Position numbers and translations under genes: made by a program
The notes under the pieces: model-generated
Databases searched by the model: none
Told to the model about the DNA's origin: nothing
Seen by the model: only the letters and a program-made list of their open reading frames with translations
From: Mayfieldus sp963772265
GTDB lineage: Bacteria > Actinomycetota > Thermoleophilia > Solirubrobacterales > 70-9
Assembly: GCA_963772265.1 (NCBI GenBank)
Contig: CAVYWS010000001.1
Span: forward strand, 62,001-126,000
Reading direction: 5' to 3'
Length of the DNA stretch: 64,000 nucleotides
Shown: positions 41,995-49,756 of the stretch, one piece after another
Layout of the letters: the number at the start of each line of letters is the position of its first letter
Position numbering within the stretch: the first letter of the stretch is position 1

Positions 41995-43001
41995 GTGAGC
42001 CACCGCCATAGCTCCAGAGAGCAGGCGGCGAGAACCGCCGTGATCGGAATCGTGATCAACCATGCGAAGCCCATCTGGCGGACGATTGCCCAGTGGACGT
42101 GGCGCAGTCTGCGCCGCCCGGCCCCAATGCCGACGACCGACGAGGCGACCACCTGGGTCGTGGAGGTTGGCGCTCCGGCGAAGGAGGCGCCGAGGATGAC
42201 TCCCGCCGAGGCCGTCTGGCTGGCCAATCCTTCGATCGGCTGGATGCGGTAGATGCGGCGGCCCACGGTGCGAATGATCCGCCATCCCCCCAGAGCCGTG
42301 CCGGCGGTCAGCGCGGCTGCGCAGGCGAGCTTGGTCCAGGTGGGGGCTGAGAGGCTGTCAGCCTCGCCGTTGGCGAGAAGCAGGGCCGCGACCACGCCAA
42401 TCGACTTCTGGGCGTCGTTTGCGCCGTGGCTGAAGGCAAGGGCCGCGGAGGAGACCCACTGCCCGCCCCGGACCGGCGTGCGCCAGCGGCGGGTGACTCG
42501 ACGCGCAGCTCGGCGCAGGATGCGGATCATGGTCAGCGCGGCAAGGGCCCCGAGCGGTGGAGAGATCGCAAGTGCGATCAGGGTGCCGAAGACTCCGACA
42601 GGATGAATCCCGTCCAAACCGCCCCAGCGGACGGCGTCCACGCCGCCCTCGATGAGGGCGGCCCCGACGAGGCCGCCGACCAGCGCGTGGCCGGAGCTGG
42701 ACGGGAGCCCGAGTCGCCAGGTGACCAGATTCCAGGCGACGGCGGCGAGGAGGCCGGCACCGATCACCTCCGTGGCCACCGATGGGGAAACGGTGACGAT
42801 CCCTGCGATCGTGTCCGCGACCGCGGCCCCGACGAGCAGCGGCCCCAGAAGATTGAAGATCGAGGCGAGGACGATGGCCTGGAGCGGCGTCGCCGCGCGG
42901 GTGGCCACCAGGGTCGCGATCGCGTTTGACGCATCGTGCAAGCCGTTGGTGACCGCGAACGCGATTGCAAGCAGGATCGCGACCACGAGCCCCGTGTCCA
43001 T
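41991..43001 (-). CDS. pit: Inorganic phosphate transporter, PiT family
   Basis: 336 residues from ATG 43001, about ten helices. Signature repeats of the family: AVTNGLHDASNAIATLVATR in the first half (here TNGLHDASN) and AFSHGANDAQKSIGVVAALL in the second, plus LPSSSGHALVGGLVGAALIE and PTSTTQVVASSVVGIGAGRR. It imports phosphate (as metal-phosphate) with H+ or Na+. Operon with the DUF47 gene downstream. Intact. Confidence 0.95.
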   Translation of the reverse strand: MDTGLVVAILLAIAFAVTNGLHDASNAIATLVATRAATPLQAIVLASIFNLLGPLLVGAAVADTIAGIVTVSPSVATEVIGAGLLAAVAWNLVTWRLGLPSSSGHALVGGLVGAALIEGGVDAVRWGGLDGIHPVGVFGTLIALAISPPLGALAALTMIRILRRAARRVTRRWRTPVRGGQWVSSAALAFSHGANDAQKSIGVVAALLLANGEADSLSAPTWTKLACAAALTAGTALGGWRIIRTVGRRIYRIQPIEGLASQTASAGVILGASFAGAPTSTTQVVASSVVGIGAGRRRLRHVHWAIVRQMGFAWLITIPITAVLAACSLELWRWLT

Positions 43002-43035
43002 GCCCGGACCTTATGCGGGCGAAGCCGGCTCGAAA

Positions 43036-43064
43036 AGAGACGCCCCGCCAAGAGGCGGGGGGTC
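43036..43064. repeat. Hairpin repeat between pit and the cytochrome b module
   Basis: AGAGACGCCCCGCC pairs with GGCGGGGGGTCT across AAGA. Same family as the copies at 56601 and 59379, with a slightly damaged right arm. It lies upstream of the first ~2.55-kb repeat, in the 302-base stretch 43002-43303 that otherwise holds two candidate small frames described separately. Confidence 0.65.
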
Positions 43065-43076
43065 TGGGTACGACAG

Positions 43077-43193
43077 CTACTGACCGCCGCCGTAACATGT
43101 GGGGTCGGCGGCGCAGCAGATGCCAGTGCAGATGGCGGCCCGGGGTGCGTGGATACCGAGCAGAGGCTGCTTCTTGGCTGGGAGCCCCGGCGC
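43077..43193 (-). other. Candidate Cys-rich short reading frame (copy 1)
   Basis: A 38-codon frame without a standard start, from just after an in-frame TGA to TAG 43077-43079. It encodes APRAAICTGICCAADPTCYG near its end, with four cysteines (C-x3-CC-x5-C). The second repeat copy keeps the same frame; the two base differences in its core are both synonymous (Leu, Thr) when read this way. A start codon may be hidden by an indel. It could also be fortuitous antisense. Confidence 0.3.
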
Positions 43194-43256
43194 TCAAGTT
43201 GGGAAAGGCTAATCCCCAAGCTGCTGCGTGAAGACTGCCTGCGTCCTGGGCATTGA
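43149..43256 (+). CDS. Candidate small protein upstream of the cytochrome b module (copy 1)
   Basis: GTG 43149 to TGA 43256 encodes 35 residues (start DTEQRLLLGWEPRRSSWERL, end KLLREDCLRPGH). Against copy 2, most base differences in the 3' half are synonymous (Ser, Leu, Arg, Pro) or conservative (Ile/Val), and an insertion is balanced by a deletion so the frame is kept. No ribosome site is obvious. Weak candidate, no family known. Confidence 0.3.
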   Translation: MDTEQRLLLGWEPRRSSWERLIPKLLREDCLRPGH

Positions 43257-43303
43257 CCGAGCCGCCGGCGCGGGAATAGGATGCCCGCGGAGGGGGTGGA
43301 GAA

Positions 43304-43456
43304 ATGCTCGGCGCGCTCTTCAACCTCAATCATCCCGCCCAGAACGTCAACTGGCACTTCTTCCACATGCCAGTGGCGAACGTCATCGTGATCGCTCTGA
43401 TGATCATTGTGTTCATCGCGGCGATCCTCGTCCCATTTCCTGGTCGTCGGCCGTGA
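43304..43456 (+). CDS. 50-aa single-pass membrane peptide of the cytochrome b module (copy 1)
   Basis: ATG 43304 with GGTGGAG ribosome site gives 50 residues: a His/Asn-rich N-terminus (FNLNHPAQNVNWHFFHMPVA) and one helix (NVIVIALMIIVFIAAILVPF), ending GRRP. Copy 2 encodes the same peptide with three changes. Its stop overlaps the next start (GTGA), so it is co-translated with cytochrome b. The three His residues before the helix could lie near a heme or quinone site. Probably a small structural subunit; no name known to me. Confidence 0.75.
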   Translation: MLGALFNLNHPAQNVNWHFFHMPVANVIVIALMIIVFIAAILVPFPGRRP

Positions 43457-44109
43457 CCCCTGAGGAAGAACGCATGTGGACGACATGGGTCCGCGAGCGC
43501 GCGGTTGGGGCCCTGCCACCCGACAAGCTGCTGCCGGACCGCCAGCCGAGCTACGTCTCGTCGTGGATCTACGTGTTCGGGGTGGCGACGATTGCCGGCC
43601 TGATCGTCTTGGTGGCGTCCGGAATGATCCTCGGGTTGAAGGGACCCGCATGGTGGCACGGCTCGGGCCTGGGGCACTTCATCAACAGCATCCACCTATG
43701 GGCTGTCGAGCTTTTCTTCTTCACGATGGTCGTGCATCTCTGGGGCAAGTTCTTCATGGCTGCGTGGCGAGGCGGCCGCGGGCGCACCTGGGTGACCGGA
43801 GCCGTGATTTTCCTCGTATCGATCGGGGCCGCGTTCACCGGCTATCTCTCACAGCAGAACTTCGACTCGCAGTGGATCGCTAGCGAGGGCAAGGACGGCT
43901 TGAACTCCGTCGGCATCGGCGCCTTCTTCAGGGTCGCCGACTTCGGGCAGATGTACACGTTCCATGTGATCCTGCTTCCCGTCGCTGTGGTCGCGCTGGT
44001 GATCTGGCACGTCTTGCTCGTGCGCCGGCACGGCGTCGTTCCTCCGTATCCGGCCAAGCCGCGGACGGTGCCCGCAGAACCTGCGCCGGAGGAGGGGGGA
44101 GCGGCTTGA
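43453..44109 (+). CDS. Cytochrome b (N-terminal, b6-type) subunit, copy 1
   Basis: GTG 43453, 218 residues. Four membrane helices with bis-His heme ligands: HLWAVELFFFTMVVHLWGKF (His pair 13 apart in helix B) and FHVILLPVAVVALVIWHVLL (second pair in helix D), plus VSIGAAFTGYLSQQNFDSQW replacing the usual GYxLPW loop. This is the four-helix quinol-oxidising/heme half of a bc complex, split from its C-terminal half as in b6f. It passes electrons between quinone and an unknown acceptor across the membrane. No Rieske protein or cytochrome c is encoded next to it. Overlaps the next gene (start 44106). Confidence 0.9.
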   Translation: MTPEEERMWTTWVRERAVGALPPDKLLPDRQPSYVSSWIYVFGVATIAGLIVLVASGMILGLKGPAWWHGSGLGHFINSIHLWAVELFFFTMVVHLWGKFFMAAWRGGRGRTWVTGAVIFLVSIGAAFTGYLSQQNFDSQWIASEGKDGLNSVGIGAFFRVADFGQMYTFHVILLPVAVVALVIWHVLLVRRHGVVPPYPAKPRTVPAEPAPEEGGAA

Positions 44110-45062
44110 GCACTCAGTCCCCGGCCCCTGCCGAAGCGGCGGACTGGCAGGGCGACTACGTCCGCTATGACCTCGTCAAGGAGTTTGTGATTGCGCTCGC
44201 GGTGATCACCGCCCTTGCAGTGATCCTGACCGTCCTTTTCTCCTCTCCCGACCTTCCGCCGACGACGATTCAGAGCTGGTCGCGGGCGGATCCGGGTGAT
44301 TTCCTCGCCACCGCGGTGACCGAGCTCGATCGCAGCAGCGAAATCGCCACCTACGGGCCTCCTTATAACCACACTCCCGACGCGGCGCAGAAGATCGGCC
44401 CGGTCTGCCTACAGTGCCTGCCGGGAGTTCGCATCCCGATCGACACGAGGCGCGACTTCGTCACCGATCCTCTGAAGTCGATCCCCGCCAGCCCGGTGCT
44501 AAAGAGCGCCCTCGCAGCCTACGCCGCGGCTCCGGCCAAGCAAAAGATGGCTTGGACCGATGCTTATTCGGCGGCGCTGCCGAAGGCGAAGTTCACGGAC
44601 GGGTCGGTAAGGCTGCCGCCTGGCAGCTTCGGGCCGGTCGCTCCGATGATGAGCTCGCTGCTCGGTCTGGCTCAGAGTGGCGGGCTGGACGGGGTCATGC
44701 TGGGGCGGGGTCGCTTCTACCAGACCGATTACACGAAGCCTCTGCTCCTCCTCTCCGGCGGCAGCTACTTCGAAGACCGTGCGAGCGGCCAACACCTGCT
44801 CGGGACGCAGTGGGGGATGATGAATGAGACCGGCAGTTATCCCGGCCAAGTCTGGCTCTGGCTTTACACCTTCTGGTACCAGATCGCGCCTTTCAACACC
44901 TCGGTGAACGCCGACGCGCTGATCTTCGCCTTGATGGGAGTGCTCAGCCTCGCGTTCATCTGCATCCCCTTCATCCCGGGCCTTCGACGCCTGCCGCGGC
45001 ACCTCGGCGTCCACCGGCTGATCTGGCGCGACCACTACAGACGGATCGAGTCAGGTCAATAG
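44106..45062 (+). CDS. Cytochrome b-associated membrane protein with large external domain, copy 1
   Basis: 318 residues from TTG 44106. Helix at about 25-47 (VIALAVITALAVILTVLFSS), a ~210-residue extracytoplasmic region, and a C-terminal helix (ALIFALMGVLSLAFICIPFI), then PGLRRLPRHLGVHRLIWRDH facing the cytoplasm. The external part has TELDRSSEIATYGPPYNHTP, QKIGPVCLQCLPGVRIPID (CxxC, no following His), GRFYQTDYTKPLL, GTQWGMMNETGSYPGQVWLW and WYQIAPFNTS. The placement after cytochrome b suggests it replaces the subunit IV/C-terminal half. Annotated elsewhere only loosely as cytochrome b6-like; function unknown. Confidence 0.75.
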   Translation: MSTQSPAPAEAADWQGDYVRYDLVKEFVIALAVITALAVILTVLFSSPDLPPTTIQSWSRADPGDFLATAVTELDRSSEIATYGPPYNHTPDAAQKIGPVCLQCLPGVRIPIDTRRDFVTDPLKSIPASPVLKSALAAYAAAPAKQKMAWTDAYSAALPKAKFTDGSVRLPPGSFGPVAPMMSSLLGLAQSGGLDGVMLGRGRFYQTDYTKPLLLLSGGSYFEDRASGQHLLGTQWGMMNETGSYPGQVWLWLYTFWYQIAPFNTSVNADALIFALMGVLSLAFICIPFIPGLRRLPRHLGVHRLIWRDHYRRIESGQ

Positions 45063-45068
45063 GCCAGC

Positions 45069-45338
45069 ATGCAGAGTCGCAGGTGCTTCACGGCTGAAGA
45101 GGCGCAGCAGATTGGCGAGGAAATCGCATCGACTGGTCTTGGACGATTCGACGTTGAACAGTTCCGAAGCGGTATGGACGTCGAACTCGAGCACGGCCGG
45201 CAAGACCCCGCGACCAATGTCACCGAAGACGATCCGATGGTGACCGGGAAGATCGCGCTGGCACACCTAAACGAATTTCCTGACTACTACTCACGATTGC
45301 GGCAGATGGAAAAGGAGGCCGAAGCGGGGACTGAGTAG
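45069..45338 (+). CDS. DUF5661-like small soluble protein, copy 1
   Basis: 89 residues from ATG 45069. FTAEEAQQIGEEI and the central FDVEQFRSGMDVELEHGRQD, PMVTGKIALAHLNEFPDYYS, RLRQMEKEAEAG fit the DUF5661 family (EFxxGMxVELEHG and AxAHLxExPDYYxxL). Compared with copy 2, residues 20-26 differ (IASTGLGRFDV versus IGIDWSSARFDV) because of a lost base followed by a two-base loss, which keeps the frame overall. Copy 2 has the family-like sequence. Role in the cytochrome module unknown. Confidence 0.75.
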   Translation: MQSRRCFTAEEAQQIGEEIASTGLGRFDVEQFRSGMDVELEHGRQDPATNVTEDDPMVTGKIALAHLNEFPDYYSRLRQMEKEAEAGTE

Positions 45339-45589
45339 CTAGTCGTCGCCGCCATTACCACTGTGCGAGTCGGCGGTGTGATTAAGACCTGGGGTGGTGG
45401 AGTTGGCTGTGAAGGCGCGGCCGTGGTGGTCGGGATCGGGGGAGATGCGAGGTGGTGACCGGTTCATCTCTGGACCGTTCAGCGCCGGCGCTGATCTGGA
45501 TAGGCGAGTTGTCCGAGAAGCAAGAAAAAAGAGGCCGCCCTCCTCGAGGAGTAGGCGACCACTCCTCCGAGACTCCTGCATTCACGTGA

Positions 45590-47131
45590 GGATGTCGCGC
45601 AAAGCCGGCGGCGTCGAGGTTTCGCGAGAAACCGCGCAATCTGAAAATGGCAGGGGCTTTCGCCCCCGACTCAGGCTGCTGCGACCGCCAAACTGTGCCG
45701 GTGGAGCTTTAAGAGGTTGTGGGTGGCGGCGATCAGGCGCCATTCCGATAACGCCGCGGCCCGGCCCCTGCGTTTAAAGCGCCCGATCCGCCGGTTCGCC
45801 TTGATCTGGGCGAACACCGGCTCCACCATCGGCATCCGCTTCGAGTAAAGCGCGCCACCTCGCTCGGTGGCTAACACCCTGCGCATGAAGTCGTAGGGCC
45901 CACCAAGTCGCGTCTTGCGTGGTCGGTGGCGAGTCGTGTCGGGGGCGACGATCGGGGTCATGCCTCGTTCTCGGAGCGAGTCGATGTGATCGTTTGACCA
46001 GTAGCCGGCATCGGCGAGGACGACCTCGGGGCGTTCTGTGACGCCCGCCTCTTCAAGCTCCCGCTCGGCCGCGGAAATCATCGGGCAGAGCTGTTCGAAG
46101 TCGCCGCCCTCGGTGGTGATCTCGGCGGCGACGATCACCTGGCCCTCGGTGGTCACTGCCTGGGCGTTGTAGGCGGGGATGAAGTTGCGGCCGAACTTCA
46201 TCCGCCGGGCATCGGGGTCGGTGGTGTTGATCTTGCCCTCCGGCATTGCGGGCGGCTCGTAGGGCTTGGTGGCGCCGGGGGCCATCCGGTGCGAGCCGTC
46301 CGCAGCGACTCCGCGGGCCCGCCAGGCCTCATAGGCGCGATTTCCCTCGTTCTCCGCCTGCCAGTCCTCGACCAAGCGACGGTGGCAGAGCGAAAGCCGC
46401 TCTTCGCGATCCCTTGGGATCGGCTCTGACTTTGCAGCTCGCTCGGCATCGAGGCGCCGCTTTGCCTCTCTTAGCCACGCCCTCCTTCCCTGCCTGGTTG
46501 TCAGCTGCTCGGGCAGCTCATCGCCTCGGGCTTTCCCGTAGCGCTCCTCCTCTGCGGCATCGATCTCGGCAGCCTCGGCGAGGATCTCGGCGGCGAGGTC
46601 CTGGTAGGCGCGGATCGCCCCATCGGAGGCCGCGGCACGGAACTTCGAGCCGTCGACTGCGAGCACCCCGACCTGGACCAATCCCGCCTCGGCGCAGAGG
46701 CCGAGCACCTGGCTGAACAGATCCGCCAGTGCTTCCTGGTGGCGGACTCGGAAGCGGGCGATAGTCGCATGATCAGGGATCTGGTTTGCGCAGATCACCC
46801 GGCAGGCGACGTCCTCGCGGCAGCGGCGCTCGATTCGGCGTGAGGAGCGCTCGCCCACGCAGTAGGCGTAGGTGAGCAGCGTGAGCATCATCTTCGGGTC
46901 GTGCGCGGAGGCGCCGTGCCCGTCTCGGCGATAGGAGGCGTAGAAGGGCTCGAGGTTGAGCTCCTCGATCGCCTCGATCACGAACCAGGCGAGGTGGTCT
47001 TCGTCTAGCCAGTCGCGCAGGTCGGGCGAGAGCAGCAGTGCTTGGTCACGGTCGCAGCTTTTGAAGTTCTGTGGCATGGGCCATTTTCTCCCTGCAAACG
47101 GACCGAAAAGCGGGGGGTTTATGCGACAGCC
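45590..47131 (-). mobile_element. IS1182-family insertion sequence, complete
   Basis: 1,542 bases. Left end GGATGTCGCGCAAAGCC (45590-45606) and the reverse complement of the right end GGCTGTCGCATAAACCC (47131-47115) form 17-base inverted repeats with 13 matches. It is flanked by TCACGTGA (45582-45589) and TCGCGTGA (47132-47139), an 8-base palindromic target duplication with one mismatch. The empty site TCGCGTGA survives in repeat copy 2 at 59337-59344, which fixes the borders. It carries one intact transposase gene and no cargo. Confidence 0.9.
45671..47077 (-). CDS. IS1182-family transposase
   Basis: 468 residues from ATG 47077, intact. The N-terminal DUF772 helical domain reads PDLRDWLDEDHLAWFVIEAI, ASYRRDGHGASAHDPKMMLT and YAYCVGERSSRRIERRCRED. 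The DDE domain has VGVLAVDGSKFRAAASDG (first Asp), a coiled-coil insertion, MKFGRNFIPAYNAQAVTTEG, VVLADAGYWSNDHIDSLRER (second Asp), and MPMVEPVFAQIKANRRIGRF (Glu). All three acidic residues are present, so the element may be active. It is the only transposase in the window. Confidence 0.95.
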   Translation of the reverse strand: MPQNFKSCDRDQALLLSPDLRDWLDEDHLAWFVIEAIEELNLEPFYASYRRDGHGASAHDPKMMLTLLTYAYCVGERSSRRIERRCREDVACRVICANQIPDHATIARFRVRHQEALADLFSQVLGLCAEAGLVQVGVLAVDGSKFRAAASDGAIRAYQDLAAEILAEAAEIDAAEEERYGKARGDELPEQLTTRQGRRAWLREAKRRLDAERAAKSEPIPRDREERLSLCHRRLVEDWQAENEGNRAYEAWRARGVAADGSHRMAPGATKPYEPPAMPEGKINTTDPDARRMKFGRNFIPAYNAQAVTTEGQVIVAAEITTEGGDFEQLCPMISAAERELEEAGVTERPEVVLADAGYWSNDHIDSLRERGMTPIVAPDTTRHRPRKTRLGGPYDFMRRVLATERGGALYSKRMPMVEPVFAQIKANRRIGRFKRRGRAAALSEWRLIAATHNLLKLHRHSLAVAAA

Positions 47132-47303
47132 TCGCGTGAAAGCGGCAGGGTGGACTCAGCGCCGGTTTCTCAACGAGACGCCCCGCCAAGGCTGCGGGCT
47201 GAATCGGGTTCCAGGGCGGCCACTGGGACTCCAAACCCCCAGCTCCCGCCGGCCGCCTCACCCATGACCGCGTCGCCCCAGGTGGCGGTGCCATGATGAG
47301 ATC

Positions 47304-48293
47304 GTGGCTGCACTTCGCGACGGGCACGGACGCCGGATCAGCGACCTCCGCGTCTCGGTCACCGACCGCTGCAACTTTCGCTGTCAGTACTGCATGCCCG
47401 CCGACGGCCTGCCGTGGCTCGAGCGTGAGGAGATCCTCTCCTTCGAGGAGATCGAGCGCATCGTGCGGCTGCTCGTCTCGCTGGGGGTCGAGGACGTCCG
47501 GCTCACCGGGGGAGAGCCCCTCGTGCGGCGCGAGTTTCCGAAGCTGGTCGCGATGCTGGACGCAATCGACGGCATCGCGGACCTCTCGCTGACCACCAAC
47601 GGGTACCTGCTCGAGCGCGACGCCGCGGGTCTGGTCGAGGCGGGCATTCAGCGCGTCAACGTCTCGATCGACTCGCTGCAGCGGGACCGCTTCTTCGAGA
47701 TGACCCGCCGCGACGCGCTGCCGCAGGTTCTGCGCGGGCTCGAGGCGATCGGCCGCTTCCCACAGGTCCGCCCGGTCAAGGTCAACGCCGTTGCGATGCG
47801 CGGCTTCACCGAACTCGAGGCGCTGCGCTTCGCCGAGTTCGCGCGCTCGAGCGCCTTCCAGGTCCGCTTCATCGAGTTCATGCCGCTTGACGGCGATCAC
47901 GCCTGGACTCCGGACGCGGTGCTGACCGGGGAGGAGCTGCGGGCGATGATCGACGCCGTGCATCCGCTTCAGGAGCTGCCGCGCGAGCGCTCCGCGACGG
48001 CGCGTGTCTTCCGCTTTCGCGACGGAAAGGGAGAGATCGGCTTCATCAACCCGGTCTCGGAGCCGTTCTGCGCCGACTGCAACCGGGTCCGGCTGACCGC
48101 CGAGGGCAAGCTTCGCACGTGCCTTTTCTCGCTCCATGAGACCGACCTGCGCGGACCGCTGCGCGATGGCGCTTCGGATTCGGAGCTCGAGCGGCTCGTC
48201 CGCGAGGCGGTCTGGCGCAAGGAGCTCAAGCACCGGGTCAACCAGCCCGGCTTTCGCCAGCCGGCGCGCACGATGAGTGCGATCGGGGGCTGA
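47304..48293 (+). CDS. moaA: GTP 3',8-cyclase MoaA
   Basis: Radical SAM enzyme starting molybdopterin synthesis from GTP. 329 residues from GTG 47304. Radical SAM cluster motif RCNFRCQYCMPADGLPWLER (CxxxCxxC), LTGGEPLVRREFPKL, SLTTNGYLLERDAAGL, VNVSIDSL, IEFMPLDG and the second cluster motif FCADCNRVRLTAEGKLRTCL (CxxC-x13-C). The C-terminal GG (SAIGG) needed for activity is present. Heads the Moco/formate dehydrogenase island; the next gene overlaps its stop. Confidence 0.97.
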   Translation: MAALRDGHGRRISDLRVSVTDRCNFRCQYCMPADGLPWLEREEILSFEEIERIVRLLVSLGVEDVRLTGGEPLVRREFPKLVAMLDAIDGIADLSLTTNGYLLERDAAGLVEAGIQRVNVSIDSLQRDRFFEMTRRDALPQVLRGLEAIGRFPQVRPVKVNAVAMRGFTELEALRFAEFARSSAFQVRFIEFMPLDGDHAWTPDAVLTGEELRAMIDAVHPLQELPRERSATARVFRFRDGKGEIGFINPVSEPFCADCNRVRLTAEGKLRTCLFSLHETDLRGPLRDGASDSELERLVREAVWRKELKHRVNQPGFRQPARTMSAIGG

Positions 48294-48505
48294 CCGCGCC
48301 CTTCTCGGCCCGCAACCGCTTCCCGGGTGTGATCCGCTCGGTCGAGGTCGACGGCGTGATGGCGCTGGTCGAGATCGAGGCGGGCCCGCACCGGGTGACG
48401 GCGGCGATCACCCGCGCCGCGGTCGAGGAGCTCGGCCTCGAGCCGGGGATGAAGGCGACTGCGACCGTCAAGGCGACCTCGGTGATGGTCGAGCGCGATG
48501 ACTGA
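48290..48505 (+). CDS. TOBE-domain molybdate-binding protein (start possibly CTG)
   Basis: 71 residues. FPGVIRSVEVDGVMALVEIE, AGPHRVTAAITRAAVEELGL and MKATATVKATSVMVER form one TOBE/Mop domain, as in molbindins that bind oxyanions as hexamers. No ATG/GTG/TTG lies at the expected N-terminus; CTG 48290 overlaps the moaA stop as CTGA, and GTG 48335 would cut into the first strand. The 3' end overlaps the permease gene by eight bases. It likely stores or senses molybdate for the island. Confidence 0.78.
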   Translation: MTAPFSARNRFPGVIRSVEVDGVMALVEIEAGPHRVTAAITRAAVEELGLEPGMKATATVKATSVMVERDD

Positions 48506-49721
48506 GCGCCTTCAGGCGTGGACCGGCGAACTGCTCGCTTCGACTCGCTTCGGCCGCAACGAGATCGCAGGCGGGCTCGGCGATTCCGGACTGATGATCC
48601 CGATCGCGGTGTCCCTGATCGCGCTCAACGGCCTCGGGGCCACGGCGGTCTTCTGCGGAGTCGGCCTCGTCTATGTCGCCACCGCCCTCTACTACCGGGT
48701 CCCGGTGCCGGTCCAGCCGCTGAAGGCATTCGCCGCGGCTGCGATCGCCCTCGGGCTTAGTGCCGAGACCCTCGCGGCCGGCGCGCTGCTGATGGCGGTC
48801 GCGCTGGCGGTGCTCGCCGCGACTGGCCTGGCGGGATGGCTGGCGGCGCGATTCCCAGTCGTGCTGATCCGCGGCATCCAGGCCAGCGTCGCGCTGCTGC
48901 TCGCCAAGGCCGCTGTCGAGCTGGCCGAGCGCGGCAATTGGGGTGGCCTTCCGGCCGTTGCCCCCGGGGTGGGGGTGGCGATCGCCGTGGCCGCCTGCGG
49001 GCTGCTGTTCCTGTGCAGCGCCCGAAACCTTCCCGGCAGCCTGATCGTGCTCACGGGCGGCGCCGCGCTCGGGATCGCGATCGGCAATCTGCCCTCGCAC
49101 GTCGCCTTCGGCCCGGCCCCGGTAGGGCTCTCGGTGCCCGACGGCGGCGCGTTCGGGACCGCGCTGACGGCGCTGGTACTCGCCCAGATCCCGCTCACCT
49201 TCGGAAACTCGGTGGTGGCGACCGCAGACGCCGAGCGGGAGTACTTCGGCCAGCGGGCAATCCGGGTCACGCCCAAGCATCTCGCCACATCGATCGCGGC
49301 CAGCAATGTGGCCGCCGGCCTGACCGCCGGGCTACCGGTATGCCACGGGGCCGGCGGAGTCACCGCTCATTACCGGATGGGCGCGCGGACAGCGGGGGCG
49401 ACGCTCGCCGCGGGGGCACTCTATTTGGGGCTGGGGCTGATCCTCGGCCGGTCGCTGCCCTCGGCAATGCTGATCCTGGTGCCCGGGGCACTCGCCGGGA
49501 TGCTGCTCTACGTCGCAATCCAGCACGCGATGCTGGCGGCGCGGCTGGAGAGTGCCGTGGACCGGATGCTGGCGGCCGGGGTCGGCTTGGTCACCGTGCT
49601 GTCCGGCAACCTGGCGATCGGATTCGGCGCCGGGGCGGCAGTGCTGCTGGTCCGCGCCGCCGGGCGCCGGCTTGCCGGTGGCGAAATGGCCGCTGCCGGG
49701 TCGAGAACGGCGATCGGCTAG
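48498..49721 (+). CDS. MOT1-like molybdate permease
   Basis: 407 residues from ATG 48498, ten to twelve helices. SulP-related MOT1 family: RFGRNEIAGGLGDSGLMIPI (the MOT1 N-terminal hallmark), YYRVPVPVQPLKAFAAAAIA, ARFPVVLIRGIQASVALLLA, and second-half QIPLTFGNSVVATADAEREY, GLPVCHGAGGVTAHYRMGAR. MOT1 proteins take up molybdate with high affinity in plants and bacteria. Embedded among Moco genes, which supports molybdate over sulfate. Intact. Confidence 0.92.
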   Translation: MTERLQAWTGELLASTRFGRNEIAGGLGDSGLMIPIAVSLIALNGLGATAVFCGVGLVYVATALYYRVPVPVQPLKAFAAAAIALGLSAETLAAGALLMAVALAVLAATGLAGWLAARFPVVLIRGIQASVALLLAKAAVELAERGNWGGLPAVAPGVGVAIAVAACGLLFLCSARNLPGSLIVLTGGAALGIAIGNLPSHVAFGPAPVGLSVPDGGAFGTALTALVLAQIPLTFGNSVVATADAEREYFGQRAIRVTPKHLATSIAASNVAAGLTAGLPVCHGAGGVTAHYRMGARTAGATLAAGALYLGLGLILGRSLPSAMLILVPGALAGMLLYVAIQHAMLAARLESAVDRMLAAGVGLVTVLSGNLAIGFGAGAAVLLVRAAGRRLAGGEMAAAGSRTAIG

Positions 49722-49756
49722 CGTCGCCGCCCACGGATCGGAGAGGAGGAGCAGCA

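Larger units (their letters stand above)
43087..47189. repeat. Long direct repeat, copy 1 (interrupted by an IS)
   Basis: From CCGCCGTAACA (43087) the sequence matches 56833 onward almost base for base through four genes and their 3' flank. It is split at 45582-47139 by an insertion sequence, and resumes as far as GACGCCCCGCCAA (ends 47189; copy 2 ends 59394). Without the insertion the copies have the same length, about 2.55 kb. The two predicted cytochrome b proteins differ by only two residues, so the duplication is recent or homogenised. Confidence 0.92.

Noticed and set aside
47078..47303. Moco riboswitch upstream of moaA
   Set aside because: Most of the stretch is IS end, target duplication and repeat remnant; I could not find the conserved paired elements by eye.
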